Part shown: positions 25,865 to 35,340 of the stretch, piece by piece
Layout of the letters: the number at the start of each line of letters is the position of its first letter
Numbering within the stretch: position 1 is the stretch's first letter
Source of the DNA: Acetivibrio thermocellus ATCC 27405
GTDB lineage: Bacteria > Bacillota > Clostridia > Acetivibrionales > Acetivibrionaceae
Reading direction: 5' to 3'
DNA length: 64,000 nucleotides
NCBI RefSeq assembly: GCF_000015865.1
Contig: NC_009012.1
Location: forward strand, 1,827,081-1,891,080
Position numbers and translations under genes: made by a program
The notes under the pieces: generated by a model
What the model saw: only the letters and a program-made list of their open reading frames with translations
Told to the model about the DNA's origin: nothing
Databases searched by the model: none

Positions 25865-26882
25865 CCTTTAAATAATCCGACAGCTTGTAAAATATTATTT
25901 TGAATTCAGTGTATTTCGATACCTCAGAGGATACTTCAATATTGAAGTTCAATTGGTCCGCCACTTTTTTGCAGATATAAAGTCCCATGCCCGTGGACTT
26001 TGTAGTCTTTCTGCCGTTTTCTCCTGTAAATCCCCTGTCAAAAATCCTGTCTATATCCTTTTCAGGTATTCCCATTCCATTGTCCCATATAGTCAGTATT
26101 ACGCTTTCATCATTCTCCTCGCCCTGTATTTTTATTTTTCCATGGACATCTACGTATTTACAGGCATTGTTGACTATCTGTTCTATCACATAATAGGCCC
26201 ATTTTTTGTCGGTAAATATGTTGAAATCCAGATTACCCATTTCCAGTTCTATTTTTTTCGATATAAACAAATTCATATTGTTCTTTACCACATTTTTAAC
26301 CAGACTGCTTAAATTGACTTCTTCCACTATAAAATCCTGACTGTAGCTGGAGGCTCTGCTCATATGGAGCACTTGATTGACAAGGAAGTTCATCCTTTCC
26401 GTTTCCTGTATCAGCTCCTTTGACAGGTCATATTGCCCTTCATCTTCCAATTTGTCAGCTATAAGTTCACAGACTGACAGGGGTATTTTGATTTCATGAA
26501 CCCATTTTGTTATATAATCATTTATCTCTTCCAAATTCTTTTTAAGTTTCTCTGTCTCCTCCAGCTTTTCTTTATTCTTTAACTCAATAATATCCCTTAT
26601 TAATATTTCTTCCAGCCTGTTTCCCCGTGGTATAAAACTGTCTATATTTTCCCCTGCATCCAAAGCCCTTTTCAAATCCTTGTATGAATTTCTCCATTTG
26701 GTATAATCTATGGCCAAAAAGATTAGGAAGACGAAGAAAAAGAGGATATTTAAATAGAAAATATCCAATAATGATTTTTTTAAATCCACACTGCTGATTA
26801 ATACCAAATCCGTTATTAAAATAATCAGTAAGAAAAATACAATTTGTCTGTATGAGTCCTTTAAATACTTAAATACATTCAT
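25851..26882 (-). CDS. BceS-type intramembrane-sensing histidine kinase
   Basis: The 343-residue kinase has two short N-terminal membrane helices with almost no extracellular loop, and the phosphoacceptor motif WVHEIKIPLS typical of BceS. The N-box is VNNACKYV, then GMGIPEKDIDRIFDRGF and TGMGLYI. Such kinases sense the flux of the partner ABC transporter rather than the drug itself. The ATGA overlap with the response regulator gene shows coupled translation. Confidence 0.93.
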   Translation of the reverse strand: MNVFKYLKDSYRQIVFFLLIILITDLVLISSVDLKKSLLDIFYLNILFFFVFLIFLAIDYTKWRNSYKDLKRALDAGENIDSFIPRGNRLEEILIRDIIELKNKEKLEETEKLKKNLEEINDYITKWVHEIKIPLSVCELIADKLEDEGQYDLSKELIQETERMNFLVNQVLHMSRASSYSQDFIVEEVNLSSLVKNVVKNNMNLFISKKIELEMGNLDFNIFTDKKWAYYVIEQIVNNACKYVDVHGKIKIQGEENDESVILTIWDNGMGIPEKDIDRIFDRGFTGENGRKTTKSTGMGLYICKKVADQLNFNIEVSSEVSKYTEFKIIFYKLSDYLKVTKM

Positions 26883-27553
26883 GGTATCATATACCCCTGT
26901 GATTTTTTAGTTACTATTAAATCTTTTAAGCCAATGTCCTCCAATTTGCTTCTAAGCCTGTTTACATTTACCGTTAAAGTATTTTCGCTGATGAAATACT
27001 CGCTTTCCCAAAGAACTCTCATAATCTTGTCCCTGGATACTATTTTCCCTTTGTTTCTCATAAGGAGCTGAAGTATTTTGAATTCATTTTTGGTAAGCTC
27101 TATATTTTTCCCATTATAGGTAAGGGTTCCGTCATTAGTATTAAGAATTGCTCCATTGCATTCAATTATCTGCCCGTCAAACTGTCCGTAAGAATAGGCT
27201 CTCCTGATAAGTGCCTGCATTTTTGCCAGTAAAACATCCATTGAAAAAGGCTTGGTTACATAATCATCCCCGCCCATGTTAACCGCCATTACGATATCCA
27301 TATTGCTATCCCTTGAGGAAAGAAATATAACCGGAACGTTGGATATATCCCTAATCTTTTTGCACCAGTAAAATCCGTCAAAATATGGCAGGTTTATATC
27401 CATTATGACCAGATGGGGATTGTGTTTTGCAAATTCTTTTAATATGTCCTCAAAATTTTGAACGGCAATGCCTTCAAAGTTCCATTTGGAAATGCCCTCT
27501 TTTATGTTATTGCAGAGGGCTTTGTCGTCTTCCACGATGAGTATCTTGTACAT
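26879..27553 (-). CDS. BceR-type response regulator (OmpR family)
   Basis: The 224-residue regulator has a receiver domain with the phospho-acceptor Asp in LVIMDINLPYFDG and the switch Lys in YVTKPFSMD, and a C-terminal OmpR winged helix. It should activate the ABC operon through the site at 25851. The gene starts 78 bases from the ISL3-type element, which is inserted in its upstream region, so its original promoter may have been removed. Confidence 0.93.
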   Translation of the reverse strand: MYKILIVEDDKALCNNIKEGISKWNFEGIAVQNFEDILKEFAKHNPHLVIMDINLPYFDGFYWCKKIRDISNVPVIFLSSRDSNMDIVMAVNMGGDDYVTKPFSMDVLLAKMQALIRRAYSYGQFDGQIIECNGAILNTNDGTLTYNGKNIELTKNEFKILQLLMRNKGKIVSRDKIMRVLWESEYFISENTLTVNVNRLRSKLEDIGLKDLIVTKKSQGYMIP

Positions 27554-27630
27554 TTAACCACCTCAAATTTTGATTGCGCCAACTGAATCGGCAAACGTTT
27601 TAAGCCTTATTGTTAATGCTACTCTAAAAT

Positions 27631-29505
27631 TAGTTCTTTCCAATGTTAGTTGAATAACCTCATTTTTTCGAGCCGAGAATTTTGGTTTTTAGTGTTTCAA
27701 AACTACAACGGCCATACATAATTCGTTTTATTACCTTCAGTTTATTAATGTACCCTTCTACAAGCCCATTACTATATTCATATTTTATCGCATTCCTTAC
27801 AGCCTCCATATCTCGTTCAATCACATTTATAAAACTGTTTATCTCCGGTATGTTTAGATTTTTGGCTCCCTCCATCCATTTATCCAAAGCATCAATATTT
27901 TTATCAGTTAGCATACTCTTAAATTCCCATGTTATTTTATATATCTTTTCAAAAAACGGATATTCTTTGCATATCATTTCAAATTGTTTCTTACTAATTA
28001 TTTTTACTTTTTCTATTGGTTGGTACAATAGCTTTAATATATTTTCTCTTTTTATTGTTTCTGTTTTTGTCCCATCTTTCCTACTTTTATCGTAATATTT
28101 TTTCTCCGCTTCTTCCAGTCTGTTATATAATCCCGCACAGTTGATGATGAACCCTCATATCCCATTTCGCGTATCTTCTCCTCAATATATGAACCCATAA
28201 TCCCTTTCTCAAGGTATTCGTCAATCGCTTTTATATATGGTGTCAGCTTCCCATTTCTCTTTTTGCCATAGGTAGCATGGACCGGATTAAAGTTTTCATC
28301 AAGATATCTGCTAACTGTTTTTCTATTAAGCCCGGTACGCCTGGATATCTCTCTATTACTCAAACCTATTCCCTTTAACTCCCGCACCTCATTTACACGT
28401 TCCATTTTTTGCTTTACTCTTTCTTCATGTATGATCATCTTTTTTGTCTGGAATGACTTTTCCCTTTTTTCAGCCGTCATTGCCATTAGCTTATCATAAG
28501 CTCGTATATCCATATTTAAGCTTCGGCAAATTTCTGTTTTACATCTTCCTTCTAATAGGAGTTGTTTTATCTTTTCATATTTTTCTTTCAATGTAAGTTT
28601 TCTGTTTTCATCTGCCTGTCTTATTGTTTTTATCTCTTTAGTTTCCTGACTGACAGCTTGTATTAAAACTTGCGGCTTTAATCTCTTTTTTAGATACTCT
28701 GTTATATAGGAAGTCAGATTCTTCAGTAAATGAAAACGGTCACTTATTTGTAAAGCTTCCGGGTGTGCATTTGCAATTGCATTATTATAGATAACAGATC
28801 CATCTCTTGATATCACACGAAGATTTAGATATGTTTTTAACCACTCGCAAACAGTCTCATAATCCCTTGAGTCAATCATATCAAGTATTTGATGCGTAAA
28901 AATATCTATCATAATTGTTCCATAGCTTTTTCGCTTTTTAATAGCAAAATCATCAATGCAAACAGCTGTTACTGTCTTTTTGTCAACAACCGGTGTTTCT
29001 TTTTTTTAAGAGATTGCAAACTGTACTTTTACCGATATCCACAACATTTTCCTTTAGAGCTTTTGATGCTGCAACGGAACTGCAATTTATTGACAGTCGT
29101 ACAATTTCATCCTCAAGACGACGGGTTTTCTTCGCTTTATAGGAGATAAAATCAAATCTTTCTGCAAAAGTAGTATGACTACAATCAGGATTATCACAAA
29201 ACATTTTTCTGTTACGTATAATAATAAATACCTTATTACCTTGTATTGGAAGGTCCTGAAAAATTCTGTTGTAGGTGGAATGTATTCTGGATGATGACTG
29301 GCCGCAAAATGGACATGTTACTTCTTTGCGGTTGGAAGCTACTGTTATATAGCATTTGCCATCATTTATTTCATGATTAATATAGTCTAAGTTTGGATCT
29401 AATTGTTTAATAAACTTATCCATGGTATAATCTCTTTTCTTTTGTTTGATTTTTATTTATTTTATCATGTTTTTTTGTTTATTTCAACTAACTTTGGAAA
29501 GAACC
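27631..29505 (-). mobile_element. ISL3-family insertion sequence, transposase frame-broken
   Basis: Terminal inverted repeats are gttctttccaatgttagttgaa (27633-27654) at the left and ttcaactaactttggaaagaac at the right (29483-29504). The element is about 1.87 kb with one transposase read in three frames. No target duplication was recognised: the 8 bases outside each end do not match. Its left end lies about 80 bases from the start of the response regulator gene. Confidence 0.85.
27660..29423 (-). pseudogene. ISL3-family transposase in three frame pieces
   Basis: The three open pieces (28983-29423, 28052-28912, 27660-28028) make one complete transposase of about 580 residues. The N-terminal zinc finger (CPFCGQSSSRIHSTYNR, MFCDNPDCSH) and the DDE motif are present: first Asp in CIDDFAIKKR, second in QISDRFHLLK, Glu in SNGLVEGYINKLK. 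An inserted HTH region (LSNREISRRTGLNRKTVSRY) is also seen. The first break is at an A8 run near 29000 (minus strand A), where the reading must move by one base. The second is at an A6 run near 28105 and returns to the original frame. Both are homopolymers. Confidence 0.85.
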
Positions 29506-29533
29506 AATTTGGTTCTTTCCAAAGTTAGTTGAA
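29483..29533. repeat. Perfect palindrome where the ISL3 right end meets the MITE left end
   Basis: The right inverted repeat of the ISL3 element (29483-29505) and the left end of the small element (29511-29533) are exact reverse complements, 23 bases each, separated by AATTT. This resembles a tandem insertion of a related element next to the IS end. Confidence 0.85.
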
Positions 29534-29680
29534 TAACTTCATTTATAAAAAGATAAGAGACGCAAACCCTTAAATTTCAAGGTTTAGCGTCTCTTTTACG
29601 CTCTATAACTGTCAAACTCGGGATTTTTATTTATTGTATCGTATTTTTTCATTTATTTCAAACTAAACTCGGAAAACTCC
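29511..29680. mobile_element. MITE-like element related to the ISL3 element
   Basis: The left end (29511-29533) equals the IS inverted repeat, and 29534-29544 (taacttcattt) continues as in the IS. The right end (29657-29680) is a diverged copy of the IS right end (ttcaaactaaactcggaaaactcc). The sequence before it (tttatttattgtatcgtat, 29625-29643) matches the IS subterminal region. There is no coding sequence, just a hairpin (29555-29595). It could be moved by an ISL3 transposase in trans. Confidence 0.55.
29555..29595. terminator. Terminator-like hairpin inside the MITE
   Basis: AAGAGACGC-a-AACC and GGTTT-a-GCGTCTCTT form a strong stem around about 12 bases. On the plus strand it is followed by TT and then ACG; the T-tract is short, so termination is possible but not sure. 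Confidence 0.5.
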
Positions 29681-29843
29681 TACAACTTTTTGAATATCTT
29701 CAAGGTTAAACACCTCAAGTTTCAAAAAATCTTCATGTTTCAAAAATTGGAGATATTATATCCACATGTTAACAACAATCATTTGCCGTCCACGGTCTTT
29801 CATATAAAATAATTTACATCTGTCAGCCCAAAACCTGTCCTCA

Positions 29844-30469
29844 TCACCTGTACAATTCCAGGGCACCAAAACAGTCCGGTGTCACTTCGCCGGTTTCAGG
29901 GTTTCGTGGGCTGTGTACATTATACATGTATCCTGTTTTTCCGTATCTGCCAAGCTTGTTTTGGTCATAATGGTCGCTATCCATGCAAATATGAGTAGCT
30001 CTCAGAGCCACTGTCACATTAGGGCTGCCTTCAAAATGCTCACGTTCCCATAAAAATTCACATTCAATGCTAAGAAAACACTCTGCAATGCGTGGAGCAT
30101 TTACAGTCTTCGCTTTTTCAGCAGTCAATCCCGACAAGGTGATCTCGTCATCATCAAAGCCGTTATTTTTAATTGTTTGGACACATTTATCACAAATATC
30201 GTAAGACGGAAAATTCAACACACAACATTTTGTTTCCTTTAAGCTCTGATATAAATGTCCGTCCTTTGACACTGAGCCGATAATGCAAATAAATTCACCA
30301 CTGTCACCGACAAAAGTTGACCAGGATTGCAAACAAGCATTTTCTTTTCCATTCGATTTATATGTAGTTATTAAAAACAGGGGTGAGGGAATGGCAGTAA
30401 CAAAATCTTGCCATGAAAAGAAAGTAAGCTCCCCAGGCCATGCTTCAGTTACATTGAAGCCTGACTGAG
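29844..30469 (-). pseudogene. Flavin reductase-like protein without a start codon
   Basis: The frame has the flavin reductase-like split-barrel pattern: SPLFLITTYKSNGKENACLQSW, then STFVGDSGEFICIIGS, and HLYQSLKETKCCVLNFP. It ends with a GYMYNVHSPRNPETG motif. The common ORF start (TTG 30332) lies inside the barrel. Upstream the frame stays open to about 30469 and then meets the flagellin fragment, with no ATG/GTG/TTG. The 5' end was probably lost in a fusion. Length (about 205 residues) is near the family's. Confidence 0.65.
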
Positions 30470-30690
30470 AATACGGCTCCTCATAATACCTGTTATTTCT
30501 TTTACACAGTCAGCATCACGTATTCTCGCTTCACTGCTTGCGGTATTCCCGGAGTTTATATTACTAATAGCAAGAGCATGTTCCAATCGGTTTTGCAGCG
30601 CACCCAGCCGAGAACGAAATCGGGAAACAATACTTATTCCTGTATCGAACTGTTCGATAGCCGACGAAGGCTGATTAATAAGGTTAACTG
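30449..30690 (-). pseudogene. Flagellin C-terminal fragment
   Basis: Seventy-seven residues match the C-terminal D0/D1 helix of flagellin: INQPSSAIEQFDTGISIVSR, then RSRLGALQNRLEH, ASSEARIRDADCVKEITG and ILSQAS. The start is cut by the IS256 element. The end runs into the flavin reductase gene in another frame. No other flagellar gene is in the window. Confidence 0.75.
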
Positions 30691-32202
30691 AGATTGTAAA
30701 ATATTTTATGTAAACTAATTGACTCCTTCTATGATAGAATAATAAAGTATAGGAGGAGTTTTTTATGGCAAGAAAAAGGATAATAACACCAGAAAAGAAA
30801 GAGCTTATCAGAAATCTCATTTCTGAGTACAACATTACTTCAGCAAAGGATTTGCAGGAAGCATTGAAGGATCTGCTCGGAGATACGATACAAAATATGT
30901 TGGAAGCAGAGCTGGATGAACATCTCGGATATGAAAAGTACGAATCAACTGAAGAAGCGAAATCAAATTACCGTAACGGGTACACATCAAAAACATTAAA
31001 GTCAAGTGTAGGGCAAGTGGAAATAGATATCCCGCGGGACCGGAATGCAGAATTCGAGCCGAAAATTGTTCCCAGGTATAAAAGGGACATTTCAGAAATT
31101 GAAAATAAAATAATAGCAATGTATGCGCGGGGGATGTCTACCAGAGAAATCAACGAGCAGATACAGGAAATCTACGGATTTGAAGTATCTGCCGAGATGG
31201 TAAGTAAGATCACTGATAAAATACTACCTGAGATAGAAGAGTGGCAGAAAAGGCCTCTGGGAGAGGTTTATCCGATAGTATTTATTGACGCAATTCATTT
31301 TTCAGTAAAAAATGACGGCATTGTTGGGAAGAAGGCCGTATATATTGTGCTGGCGATTGATATAGAAGGGCAGAAAGATGTTATCGGTATTTATGTAGGA
31401 GAAAATGAGAGCTCAAAATTCTGGCTGAGTGTCTTAAATGACCTTAAAAACAGGGGTGTTAAAGACATTCTGATTCTCTGTGCTGATGCACTTTCAGGGA
31501 TAAAGGATGCAATCAATGCGGCTTTTCCGAATACTGAATATCAGAGGTGTATAGTACACCAGATAAGAAACACGCTAAAGTATGTGTCAGATAAAGACCG
31601 AAAGGAATTTGCCAGGGACTTGAAACGGATATATACGGCTCCGAATGAGAAGGCAGGGTACGACCAGATGCTTGAGGTTTCAGAGAAATGGGAGAAGAAA
31701 TACCCGGCAGCTATGAAGAGCTGGAAGAGCAATTGGGATGTTATTTGTCCATTTTTTAAGTATTCGAAGGAACTACGTAAAATCATGTATACGACCAATA
31801 CTATTGAGAGCCTGAATAGCAGTTATAGAAGGATAAACAAATCAAGGACAGTATTTCCTGGCGACCAGTCACTTTTAAAGAGCATATATTTAGCTACAGT
31901 GAAGATTACTTCAAAATGGACGATGCGTTACAAAAACTGGGGTTTGATACTGGGACAGCTACAGATTATGTTCGAAGGGCGTATATAGTATAATCAAGGG
32001 GTTCAGGGAAACTCTGGTTTCCTGAACCCCCCTGTAATATTTTATACGCATCATCTTTGTCAAATTTTTCTTTTGTAAGAATTTCTTATCAGAAATTCTT
32101 TTGAATCTATAAAATTTGACAAAGCAGACTTTCGAGTCTTAAAATATATTTAAATACTAACATAGAAGGAAAATTAGTTTACACAAAAATATTTACACTG
32201 CC
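30690..32202 (+). mobile_element. IS256-family insertion sequence
   Basis: The ends are inverted repeats: left TTGTAAAATATTTTATGTAAACTAATT region (30693-30720) and right (32172-32202), sharing GTAAACTAATT and TATTTT at equal positions. The 8-base target duplication GGTTAACT (9 with the next G) is found at 30682-30689 and 32203-32210. The intact transposase and exact duplication mean a recent, complete insertion. It lies between a flagellin fragment and a permease fragment. Confidence 0.92.
30765..31988 (+). CDS. IS256-family transposase
   Basis: The 407-residue protein is a full-length Mutator/IS256 transposase (about 400 residues is usual). The N-terminal helical part ends in VEIDIPRDRNAEFEPKI. 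The DDE motif has Asp in VFIDAIHFSVK, Asp in LCADALSGIKDA with the C-x2-H-like QRCIVHQIRN, and Glu in YTTNTIESLNSSYR. The ATG has aggaggag upstream. It is intact. Confidence 0.97.
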   Translation: MARKRIITPEKKELIRNLISEYNITSAKDLQEALKDLLGDTIQNMLEAELDEHLGYEKYESTEEAKSNYRNGYTSKTLKSSVGQVEIDIPRDRNAEFEPKIVPRYKRDISEIENKIIAMYARGMSTREINEQIQEIYGFEVSAEMVSKITDKILPEIEEWQKRPLGEVYPIVFIDAIHFSVKNDGIVGKKAVYIVLAIDIEGQKDVIGIYVGENESSKFWLSVLNDLKNRGVKDILILCADALSGIKDAINAAFPNTEYQRCIVHQIRNTLKYVSDKDRKEFARDLKRIYTAPNEKAGYDQMLEVSEKWEKKYPAAMKSWKSNWDVICPFFKYSKELRKIMYTTNTIESLNSSYRRINKSRTVFPGDQSLLKSIYLATVKITSKWTMRYKNWGLILGQLQIMFEGRI

Positions 32203-32211
32203 GGTTAACTG

Positions 32212-32399
32212 TTGAAATTGATAGAGTTCATGATTAATCCCATATTATCAGTCACTAAAGAAATGGGGTTGTACCTATGCACATCGGGTATGATGTTCAT
32301 AATCATACAGGCAACCACGACAGCACCTGTTATGATCAGGTATCCATAACCGCTTCTTGTTAATGTGGCTGAAAATAATAACGCCGCCGGTAAAAACAA
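32212..32399 (-). pseudogene. Duplicated fragment of the ABC-2 permease gene
   Basis: The 60 residues LFSATLTRSGYGYLIITGA, then VVVACMIMNIIPDVHRYNP and ISLVTDNMGLIMNS are nearly the same as residues about 165-225 of the permease at 34576-35340. DNA identity is also high. It is a decayed second copy of the permease, with IS256 inserted next to its end. Confidence 0.85.
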
Positions 32400-32462
32400 G
32401 CCTACGGATTATAAACAAGTGTCAAATTCGGGTATATTATAATGGTTAGCGCCAGAATTAGC

Positions 32463-34100
32463 TTACTCTCCATCCAGATATTCTTCCAACGATATTTTTC
32501 CGTTATAAACATCATCCATAGAATCGGTGTCCATAGACATTAAAACCATTCCGCTAACGAACTTGCCCAACTTTTCTATGCGGCTTGTGACCTCCTGAGC
32601 TATAAAAAATTCCAGTCCCAGCAAGCCACCCATGCTAACCAAATTTGCATTTCCCATTTCCAGACCGGATTTTATCATTTGGGCTGGATTTATTATTTTA
32701 TTTAAAATATTTGATGCCGAATCAACCTTGCTTTTCTTAACTTCTGCAAAAAAGTCATTGTCTCTTTCCGTATCCATAAGATTTAATACATCGTTAAAAA
32801 GATTTATGCCATCGTATATTTTAACTACTTTTCCGAGGGTCTTTACTTCTTTTTTCAATGAACCATTTTTCAGACCATTAATTAATTCCTCGCCCGGCAG
32901 ATAACTTTTCCATTCCGGATATACCATTAAAATAATTTTTTCTATTTCACTATAATTTTCACTCCACTCAATGGCATTATTAATCCCATCAGGTACCTTA
33001 TCAAGAATTTGATCCAGCATTTCATGCAAATTTTTTTCTTGTTCTGCGTACGGAAAATATTTTAAGCTGACATAATAAGAGTCAAATTCAGCCCAAGCCG
33101 GAATATTCAACTTATCAATTTTTTCAACTTTAAATGTTTTATTAAACTGTTCAAGTGCTTTCTCCGCCGAACTTTTATACACGTCCCATCCTTCAGTTGA
33201 CGGGTCCAATCTATCTATATAAGACTCAATAGCCGGTCCCAATAGTTTAATCTTTTGAAAATCCATTGCATTATACAAGGTATTAATGCGATTTATGTAT
33301 TCAATATCTTTAGTGGTAAACTCTTTAATATTTGCAATCTCTCTTAAAATCTTCATTCTTTCAAACTGACGAAGTATGGTTTCTGCATTACTGCACAAGA
33401 GGTAACCGCTTAAGCCTTCGCTATCGTCGAGGCCTATATGCCAATTATAAAATTGAAATTGTCTGTAAAGATCAAAACTCCATACTACTTGATTGTATGC
33501 ATCTTTTACAACGGGATTCAGCTCATCCCCAGGAACCGTATTTACCTGGGATTCAAGGATTTTTTTGTTGTAGGAGTTCCTTACAACCAGCTTTTGGCAT
33601 TCCTCTGGAGTCATACTTAAATATTCTTCAAAAGTAAGATCCTGTGGTATCTTAAAGCCACCTATATCATAGGTTGCAAACTTTACTTTCTCCTCCGGAA
33701 GGTAAATTATTGCCTGGTCAAACAACCTTCTATATGTTTCTTCAGTCAGATAAAGCTTCTGTTTGTTATATATATAATCTTCATCTGTCAAATCTAATGT
33801 TTCTCCATTTATAACTGCTATATTATCTTCCGTATTCAACCTTACAACCTTTGAACCGCTGAGCAAAACAGTTATGCCAAAATCACCTGTGTGAAAAGGT
33901 ATTTCTTGAAGGCTTAGCATTTTCAATACATCTACATAAATTTTCGTGTCATGAGTAATTATTAGGCTTTTGGAAACTTTCATAGGTACTTCGTTAATGG
34001 AAATTGTCATTTTACTTGAATTAATCCAATACAAACATACCCCACCTATAACAAGCACTGCACATAGAACAAAAATAAGTTTTCGGAAACTGGGGGACAT
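32463..34100 (-). CDS. Membrane-anchored exported protein with stalk-like N-domain
   Basis: The 545-residue protein has one N-terminal helix (residues 8-26, KLIFVLCAVLVIGGVCLYW) and then an outside part. Residues 30-125 look like a copper amine oxidase-like stalk domain (SLIITHDTKIYVDVLKML, VVRLNTEDNIAVINGET). The rest (130-530) is largely alpha-helical and unrecognised. It lies on the same strand after the ABC-2 exporter, 475 bases away, beside the duplicated permease fragment. It may belong to the exporter system, but no direct link is seen. Confidence 0.6.
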   Translation of the reverse strand: MSPSFRKLIFVLCAVLVIGGVCLYWINSSKMTISINEVPMKVSKSLIITHDTKIYVDVLKMLSLQEIPFHTGDFGITVLLSGSKVVRLNTEDNIAVINGETLDLTDEDYIYNKQKLYLTEETYRRLFDQAIIYLPEEKVKFATYDIGGFKIPQDLTFEEYLSMTPEECQKLVVRNSYNKKILESQVNTVPGDELNPVVKDAYNQVVWSFDLYRQFQFYNWHIGLDDSEGLSGYLLCSNAETILRQFERMKILREIANIKEFTTKDIEYINRINTLYNAMDFQKIKLLGPAIESYIDRLDPSTEGWDVYKSSAEKALEQFNKTFKVEKIDKLNIPAWAEFDSYYVSLKYFPYAEQEKNLHEMLDQILDKVPDGINNAIEWSENYSEIEKIILMVYPEWKSYLPGEELINGLKNGSLKKEVKTLGKVVKIYDGINLFNDVLNLMDTERDNDFFAEVKKSKVDSASNILNKIINPAQMIKSGLEMGNANLVSMGGLLGLEFFIAQEVTSRIEKLGKFVSGMVLMSMDTDSMDDVYNGKISLEEYLDGE

Positions 34101-34575
34101 ATATTAACCTCCTTACGATGTTTAAATATTATTATTGGCAAATGCAAATTAAGAAAATATGATAACTATGTACAATATGTCGAATTTTTTCGATAGAATT
34201 TTATAAATACCAAGAATTTTGTATATAGCAATATATGCCAATTAGTTGTAAAGACAGGTATAAATTAATACTTACTGCAGTCCCCAAGTCATGTGTGCGA
34301 AATATCCCTATATCCCGATTTAGCGTTCTTGTACTGCACTGTTCTTGACATCGTATGTAACCTTCTCCCCAATTTAAAAATCAATATGGCTCTTGCTGTG
34401 TACAGCGGCCGGCAGCAAAACAGTATACTTTAAGGAAAATAACCCCAATCAACTGTATATAATTTGACGTTTTTTACTTTGTCTGGCTCCGGCGGACATG
34501 TTATGTGTCTTCGCAAACAATCGGGCACATAAAAATACAGGGCTTTTCGACATCTCCGCTGACAAAGTGAGCATT
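34101..34575. other. Intergenic stretch after the ABC-2 exporter with a long inverted repeat
   Basis: A long imperfect inverted repeat (about 34478-34572, arms CTTTGTC.GGC..CCGGCGGACATGT and matching CTTTGTCAGCGGAGATGT) lies just after the exporter's stop and probably ends its transcription. No gene is seen in the rest. Confidence 0.45.
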
Positions 34576-35340
34576 TTACAGTTGCTTTTTTCTAAATATC
34601 ACTACCGAAAGGAACACAAAAATCAATGAAAGCAGGCAGGAAATCATGATAGTACTATAGAGAGAAGACACCTCTGTGGAATTCATGATTAATCCCATAT
34701 TATCAGTCGCTAAAGAAATAGGGTTGTACCTATGCACATCGGGTATGATGTTCATAACCATACAAACAACCACAACAGCACCTGTTATGAGCAAGCCTCC
34801 ATAACTGCTTCTTGTTAATGTGGCTGAAAATAATAACGCCGCCAGTAAAAACAAGCCAAACAGCCATAGGCAAAACACAGAAAACAGCAGATTTGATGTT
34901 TCACCTTGTGGGAAAAGATACGCCGTATAACCATAGGTCAGTCCGAAGCACAGAGAGATACTTATCGTCCATACCGAAACCATGCAGGTGTATTTTGAAA
35001 GAATGACCGCTGTTCTGGACAATCCTTTTGTCAGCAAATTGATAAGGGTGCCTTTTGACAGTTCGGATGATAAAACTCCGCTAAACAAAATCACCATTAC
35101 GAAAAGTCCCATTTGGGTCGCATTTTTGAAAAACTGTGCCCAGGCATCATAGGCCGTCGGCTCCGGTAATGTTATGACGACGCCGTCGGTTACAAGGCTT
35201 CCGACAATTTCAGGCATCAATTTTGCTATAAGGGGATTCGTGATTCCAAAAATTATAAAAATCATTAGCATAATGAATAGTTTATAGGTTTTTGTGTATT
35301 CAAAGAACTCTTTTTTCAAAAATGCAAAATAACCTTTCAC
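34576..35340 (-). CDS. ABC-2 family exporter permease
   Basis: The 254-residue protein has six predicted helices and an extracellular loop between helices 1 and 2, as in ABC-2 permeases of peptide or antibiotic exporters. It overlaps the ATPase gene by four bases (ATGA), so the two form one complex. A decayed extra copy of its region 165-225 lies at 32212-32399. The substrate is unknown. Confidence 0.88.
   Translation of the reverse strand: MKGYFAFLKKEFFEYTKTYKLFIMLMIFIIFGITNPLIAKLMPEIVGSLVTDGVVITLPEPTAYDAWAQFFKNATQMGLFVMVILFSGVLSSELSKGTLINLLTKGLSRTAVILSKYTCMVSVWTISISLCFGLTYGYTAYLFPQGETSNLLFSVFCLWLFGLFLLAALLFSATLTRSSYGGLLITGAVVVVCMVMNIIPDVHRYNPISLATDNMGLIMNSTEVSSLYSTIMISCLLSLIFVFLSVVIFRKKQL

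Noticed and set aside
27625..29513. Target duplication around the ISL3 element
   Set aside because: The bases on the two sides do not match, and the right side is occupied by the MITE end.
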